Assembly (NCBI GenBank): GCA_002701455.1
Contig: NZVJ01000063.1
Span: 20,994-31,782 of the forward strand
Reading direction: 5' to 3'
Origin: Rhodospirillaceae bacterium
GTDB taxonomy: Bacteria; Pseudomonadota; Alphaproteobacteria; Thalassobaculales; Thalassobaculaceae
DNA: 10,789 nt
Shown: one piece after another, positions 7,583-10,789 of the stretch
How positions within the stretch are numbered: position 1 is the stretch's first letter
Layout of the letters: the number at the start of each line of letters is the position of its first letter
The notes under the pieces: generated by a model
Databases searched by the model: none
What the model saw: only the letters and a program-made list of their open reading frames with translations
What the model was told of the DNA's origin: nothing
Made by a program: the position numbers and the translations under genes

Positions 7583-8285
7583 AAGATTGATCATCAATTG
7601 TATCATTTTGTGGATTGTTTCGCGGACCACGCTTTCTTTTTATACCGTTTTGTCCATTCTTATGGGCCTCTGAGGCGTCAACATTCTCTAGTTTCAACGG
7701 GGAATGTTTATCTGTCACGACCTGGTTTTGGTCGCTTGCCAAATCAATATTCAGGCGATCACCACTTCGTAATGCGAGGGCTGGCTCCTCTTGTTTTGCT
7801 GGAGAAGCTACCTGCTGTTTCATGTCAAAAGCAGGCAAATTTTCCTCAGATTCACTGTTTGTGACTTCCAGGGCGGACTGATCTTCCTTGGCAACTTCCG
7901 GACCTATACTCTTCGTATCTTTTTCTGTCCCATTTTGACCAGTTTTTGATACAGACGATGTTTGTTGTTGCGCGTTATTATTTTCACCCGAACTTGATTG
8001 ATTTGAGCGATTTTTATTATGTTCACTATTTGACTCGTCGGTAATTGCACTCAAAATGCGATAATAATGTTCCGCATGTTGAAAATAGCTTTCTGCAAGA
8101 ACCGCTTCACCATTTGTAGAGGCTTCCCGAGCGAGATTTATATATTTCTCGTGAACTTGGTGTGCATTACCTCTTATTCGAATGTCTGGTCCATTGCTAT
8201 CAAATGTGTGGTTGCGGCTTGGTGTTCCAGAACGTCGATTCCCGCCCCGGCCTCGGTTTCGTTTTGAGTGCGAACCTTGTCTCAT
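7581..8285 (-). CDS. DUF4167 domain-containing protein
   Basis: This is a 234-residue protein whose N-terminus matches DUF4167, an alphaproteobacterial family of unknown function. Residues 1-25 are Arg/Gly/Ser-rich (KRNRGRGGNRRSG). The conserved core HTFDSNGPDIRIRGNAHQVHEKYINLAREA ... AESYFQHAEHYYRIL spans about 26-78. From about 84 to 205 the chain is Asn, Gln, Ser and Glu rich and looks disordered. A short basic patch IKRKRGPRNN (215-224) comes just before the end, as in other members. The basic ends suggest nucleic-acid or ribosome contact, but that is inference. There is no signal peptide or membrane segment. The start gives the family's MRQG opening; the ribosome site is weak (GGA 11 bases upstream). 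It lies between prmC and clpB, its usual position, with a 195-base gap before it, so it may have its own promoter. Confidence 0.9.
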   Translation of the reverse strand: MRQGSHSKRNRGRGGNRRSGTPSRNHTFDSNGPDIRIRGNAHQVHEKYINLAREASTNGEAVLAESYFQHAEHYYRILSAITDESNSEHNKNRSNQSSSGENNNAQQQTSSVSKTGQNGTEKDTKSIGPEVAKEDQSALEVTNSESEENLPAFDMKQQVASPAKQEEPALALRSGDRLNIDLASDQNQVVTDKHSPLKLENVDASEAHKNGQNGIKRKRGPRNNPQNDTIDDQS

Positions 8286-8346
8286 CGCTAAGCATTTCCA
8301 TTTTTATTAAAGTTGGCGGAGCTATCACCCCACGGTTATTAAACCT

Positions 8347-8352
8347 ATAGTA
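8347..8352 (-). promoter_or_regulatory. Possible -10 box for the DUF4167 gene
   Basis: TACTAT on the minus strand lies about 60 bases before the DUF4167 ATG in the 195-base gap after prmC. No recognisable -35 stands 16-18 bases before it. The gap also has no convincing terminator for prmC, so read-through from the upstream operon remains possible. Confidence 0.2.
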
Positions 8353-8480
8353 TTCTGTCCCTAACTTGATTTTCTTTTTTCAACTGGACAAAACAGTCGT
8401 AGCGGTTTCTTCTAATCGACGCTGACAGTTAAAGGTGTTCTATCGACACGCCAAGATCAAAGCGTAATTTCTCCGTTTGG

Positions 8481-9368
8481 TCAACAGTGTTTATGCGATA
8501 AAATTAAACATCGGTCTCTTTGCCCTATATCTTTTTTGATTCCGATGACATCTAGACCACTGATCCTCATAATTTCACAAATTTGTTTTTTCTGGTGAAA
8601 TCCTATTTCAAGAAAAATTAGGCCGTGAGCAGTTAATAATTTTCTAAATTGAGAACTAAGCTGAACATAGCAGTCTAAACCATCTGGGCCACCATCTAGA
8701 GCTTTTTTGGGTTCAAAAAACCGAACCTCTTCATCTAATTTAAGAATGTCATTAGTTGGTATATAAGGGGGATTACATAAAACAATATCAAATTTTTCAT
8801 CTAAATTATTGGACCAGTCACCAGCCTGGAATTTTACTCTATCAGATAGACCATTTCTTCTAGCGTTGGCTTTTGCTAGCTCGACGCAATGAGGGTCAAT
8901 ATCGATTCCTAGCCCAGTTGAGTGTTGCCATTCCTGGAGCGCGGCCAGGACCAAGCAGCCTGAGCCGCTTCCCAAGTCCAAAATATTTAGTGGTCTGCTT
9001 CTGTCAGGAAATTTTTCTAGAGCGGCTTCTATTAAGGTTTCGCTATCGGGCCTAGGGTCTAAAGCAAACGGTGTTATTTCAAGTTCGAGATTCCAAAACT
9101 CTCTTCTTCCTATAATTCTTGAGACGGGTTCTCGTTGACAGCGCCGGAGAACTTTCTGACCATAGTTATGTAATTGCTCGCTTTTGATTATCTCCCTTTC
9201 TTTTCCATAAAACCGCTCCCATGGTTTATCTAAGCTATATCCAAGTAAGATCCGGGCATCTTTGATTGGTTGCTCAACCCCTGCATTTTTCAATTTAGTG
9301 GCGGCTATCTCAAGGACTTCTCGGATACTGTATCTTACTTGAGGCCAGTTAATTTGTTCTTCAATCAT
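8481..9368 (-). CDS. prmC: Peptide chain release factor N5-glutamine methyltransferase
   Basis: PrmC transfers a methyl group from S-adenosylmethionine to the glutamine of the GGQ motif in release factors 1 and 2, which speeds peptide release. The protein is 295 residues, slightly longer than E. coli PrmC (277). An N-terminal helical domain (about 1-90) recognises the release factor. FALDPRPDSETLIEAAL (101-117) leads into a Rossmann-type methyltransferase domain with SAM motif LDLGSGSGCL (130-139), acidic motif GIDIDPHCVELAKANARRN (154-172) and the catalytic NPPY (199-202) that holds the substrate glutamine. All key elements are intact. The ATG begins 3 bases after the prfA stop with no clear Shine-Dalgarno sequence, so translation is probably coupled to prfA, whose product is its substrate. 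The N-terminus has about 12 residues before the usual family beginning. Confidence 0.96.
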   Translation of the reverse strand: MIEEQINWPQVRYSIREVLEIAATKLKNAGVEQPIKDARILLGYSLDKPWERFYGKEREIIKSEQLHNYGQKVLRRCQREPVSRIIGRREFWNLELEITPFALDPRPDSETLIEAALEKFPDRSRPLNILDLGSGSGCLVLAALQEWQHSTGLGIDIDPHCVELAKANARRNGLSDRVKFQAGDWSNNLDEKFDIVLCNPPYIPTNDILKLDEEVRFFEPKKALDGGPDGLDCYVQLSSQFRKLLTAHGLIFLEIGFHQKKQICEIMRISGLDVIGIKKDIGQRDRCLILSHKHC

Positions 9369-9371
9369 AAA

Positions 9372-10448
9372 TCATGGCATAGCCGCAAGGCGGGCGGCCT
9401 CCTCGGTTGCGGTTAAGCCATCTACTATATCATCTAAGGCTTCTCCTGCTATGACCTTATCTATTTTATATAATGTCAAATTAATCCGATGATCGGTCAC
9501 TCGGCCTTGAGGAAAGTTATAGGTTCTGATCCTTTCCGATCTGTCACCAGTTCCAACTTGTTCTTTTCGATCTGCAGCACGTTCGGCGTCTCGTTTGGTG
9601 CGCTCAAGATCAAATATTCGCGCTCTTAATATCTTCATTCCTTTAGCTTTATTCTTATGTTGTGATTTTTCATCTTGCTGGGAAACGACTATCCCAGTGG
9701 GTAAGTGCGTTATTCTCACCGCGCTGTCGGTTGTATTAACCGATTGCCCGCCCGGCCCGCTTGCCCTGAAAATATCAATTCGAAGGTCTTTATCTTCGAT
9801 ATGCACATCCACTTCTTCTGCTTCAGGAAGCACTGCAACCGTAGCTGCAGATGTATGTATTCGTCCCCCCGATTCAGTAGTAGGTACACGCTGTACCCTG
9901 TGAACTCCCGATTCAAATTTTAGACGAGCGAACACCGATCTACCGGTAATCGATGCAATTGCTTCCCTATAGCCACCTATATCGTTTTCTGATATCTCAA
10001 GTATATCAAAGCGCCATCCCCTTAGCGCCGAGTATCGTTGATACATTGAAAAAAGTTCGGTTGCGAAAAGAGCTGCCTCATCGCCTCCAGTACCTGCTCT
10101 AACTTCTAAAATAGCATTTTTTTCGTTTATTTCGTCTTTGGGTAACAAAAGGCGTTGTAGTTCGTCACGAAGAATGCCGATGGATTTTGATAGTTCCATT
10201 ATTTCACTCTGGATCAGTACAAGCAGTTCCTTGTCCTGCTGATTTTCATCTGCAAGGGAACAATTCTCATTTAATTCTTTTTGAAGCGAGCGTACCTCGT
10301 TAATTTTTTCAGCTATTGGTGCTAATTCTGATAATTCTATTGAAAGTTTCGTAATATCTTCTGCGGAAAGCCCCTTAGAGGTCGACAGCATCATCTCTAA
10401 CTCACGATGACGAGATGAGACACGTTCTAAATTGCTCTCAAAACTCAT
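9372..10448 (-). CDS. prfA: Peptide chain release factor 1
   Basis: RF1 reads UAA and UAG in the ribosomal A site and triggers hydrolysis of peptidyl-tRNA. The protein is 358 residues, normal for the family (E. coli 360). The N-terminal helical domain (1-100) is followed by [16 protein letters not shown] (114-129) and the stop-codon-reading region [22 protein letters not shown] (185-206). The PxT tripeptide here is P189-T190-T191, where E. coli has PAT. The release motif is [21 protein letters not shown], with GGQ at 233-235, and Q235 is the expected PrmC target. SQHKNKAKG and [23 protein letters not shown] follow as in all RF1 proteins. The start overlaps the upstream stop in ATGA, and AGGAG lies 7 bases before it, so both coupling and independent initiation are possible. 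Confidence 0.98.
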   Translation of the reverse strand: MSFESNLERVSSRHRELEMMLSTSKGLSAEDITKLSIELSELAPIAEKINEVRSLQKELNENCSLADENQQDKELLVLIQSEIMELSKSIGILRDELQRLLLPKDEINEKNAILEVRAGTGGDEAALFATELFSMYQRYSALRGWRFDILEISENDIGGYREAIASITGRSVFARLKFESGVHRVQRVPTTESGGRIHTSAATVAVLPEAEEVDVHIEDKDLRIDIFRASGPGGQSVNTTDSAVRITHLPTGIVVSQQDEKSQHKNKAKGMKILRARIFDLERTKRDAERAADRKEQVGTGDRSERIRTYNFPQGRVTDHRINLTLYKIDKVIAGEALDDIVDGLTATEEAARLAAMP

Positions 10449-10789
10449 TGTAAGTCTCCTCTGTCTACATCTTGGGGGATCAAGAGATCTCTAATTAAAT
10501 TCTCTGTTTTCGGGTCCATTTGGTTTGTTCTAGATAAATCTCTGATGATTTTTAAGGGCTGGTGTAAAAACTTTCTTAGAAGTAGATAACTTGCGTCTTT
10601 AGCGTCGAGATTAGGTCTTTGTTTGAGCATGCTTTGTAGTTCATCTTCTAGGGCATCCCGTATTTCGCTAGCAAAAGCACCTATATCGGGTTCTGGGAAA
10701 TTTAAGCGAAATGAATTTAGTTCTTCTGAAATAATACCTTCCGCTTCTTGCTTCTCTAAAAGTCGTTTTTCAATGCCTTCGACGGCGAG
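10445..10789 (-). CDS. hemA: Probable glutamyl-tRNA reductase, C-terminal end (gene runs off the right edge)
   Basis: The frame is open from the window edge to a TGA at 10445-10447, giving the last 114 residues of a larger protein. The segment is all-helical in appearance: [35 protein letters not shown], then [22 protein letters not shown] (65-86) and a terminal [10 protein letters not shown]. This order resembles the C-terminal dimerisation domain of glutamyl-tRNA reductase, whose hallmark is a long helix ending in a LxHxPxxxLR-like motif followed by a short last helix (E. coli: NRLIHAPTKSLQQAA then LNILRDSLGL). The gene order hemA-prfA-prmC is classical in Gammaproteobacteria, which supports the call. 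The enzyme makes glutamate-1-semialdehyde from Glu-tRNA for tetrapyrrole synthesis. The NADPH and catalytic domains lie outside the window, so this rests on a weakly conserved domain plus context. It overlaps prfA by 4 bases (ATGA). Confidence 0.68.
   Translation of the reverse strand, partial: LAVEGIEKRLLEKQEAEGIISEELNSFRLNFPEPDIGAFASEIRDALEDELQSMLKQRPNLDAKDASYLLLRKFLHQPLKIIRDLSRTNQMDPKTENLIRDLLIPQDVDRGDLQ
10456..10460 (-). promoter_or_regulatory. Shine-Dalgarno site of prfA
   Basis: AGGAG on the minus strand, within GAGGAGA, lies 7 bases before the prfA ATG and inside the last codons of the upstream gene. It confirms the prfA start and is the strongest well-placed ribosome site in the right-hand gene block. 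Confidence 0.75.

Noticed and set aside
7598..7881. Two plus-strand frames opposite DUF4167
   Set aside because: They mirror the low-complexity part of DUF4167 and have no ribosome site or family resemblance.
8395..8440. Possible terminator hairpin after prmC
   Set aside because: The pairing CAG..TCG / CGA..CTG needs bulges and is followed by only four T on the minus strand.
1..10789. Mobile elements, CRISPR arrays, tRNA or rRNA genes, defence systems
   Set aside because: No terminal repeats, transposase or integrase motifs, spaced repeats or cloverleaf sequence were seen; almost all of the window is occupied by recognisable housekeeping genes.

Overview
The window looks like a chromosomal housekeeping segment from an AT-rich (about 40% GC by eye) alphaproteobacterium, probably an uncultured marine Rhodospirillales/SAR116-like lineage. 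The class call rests on the DUF4167 gene lying between prmC and clpB, an arrangement typical of Alphaproteobacteria, and on the divergent carA / GatB-YqeY pair. The finer placement is a guess. I see no insertion sequence, prophage, CRISPR array, tRNA or rRNA.

Left part (1-2715): carB (5' part only) and carA are read leftward as an overlapping pair making carbamoyl phosphate for arginine and pyrimidine synthesis. A GatB/YqeY-domain gene starting with TTG diverges from carA. Middle (2783-4743): a glutamine-synthetase-fold ligase, probably a gamma-glutamyl-amine ligase of the PuuA type, is read leftward. It diverges from a small FMN split-barrel (PNPOx-family) gene read rightward; a 140-base AT-rich spacer between them carries back-to-back promoter-like elements.

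Right part (4771-10789): all genes are read leftward. In transcription order they are the 3' end of a probable hemA (glutamyl-tRNA reductase), prfA (release factor 1), prmC (the methyltransferase that modifies RF1), a DUF4167 gene and clpB (disaggregase). The first three are almost certainly one coupled operon: hemA/prfA overlap by 4 bases and prfA/prmC are 3 bases apart. DUF4167 and clpB each follow a gap of about 200-240 bases. The clpB gap holds a good heat-shock (sigma-32 type) promoter match.

No unknown multi-gene system is evident. The points most worth checking are the apparent hemA in an alphaproteobacterial context (a C5 tetrapyrrole route where the ALA-synthase route is usual), the unassigned substrate of the glutamine-synthetase-like ligase, the unsolved role of DUF4167, and the clpB heat-shock promoter.
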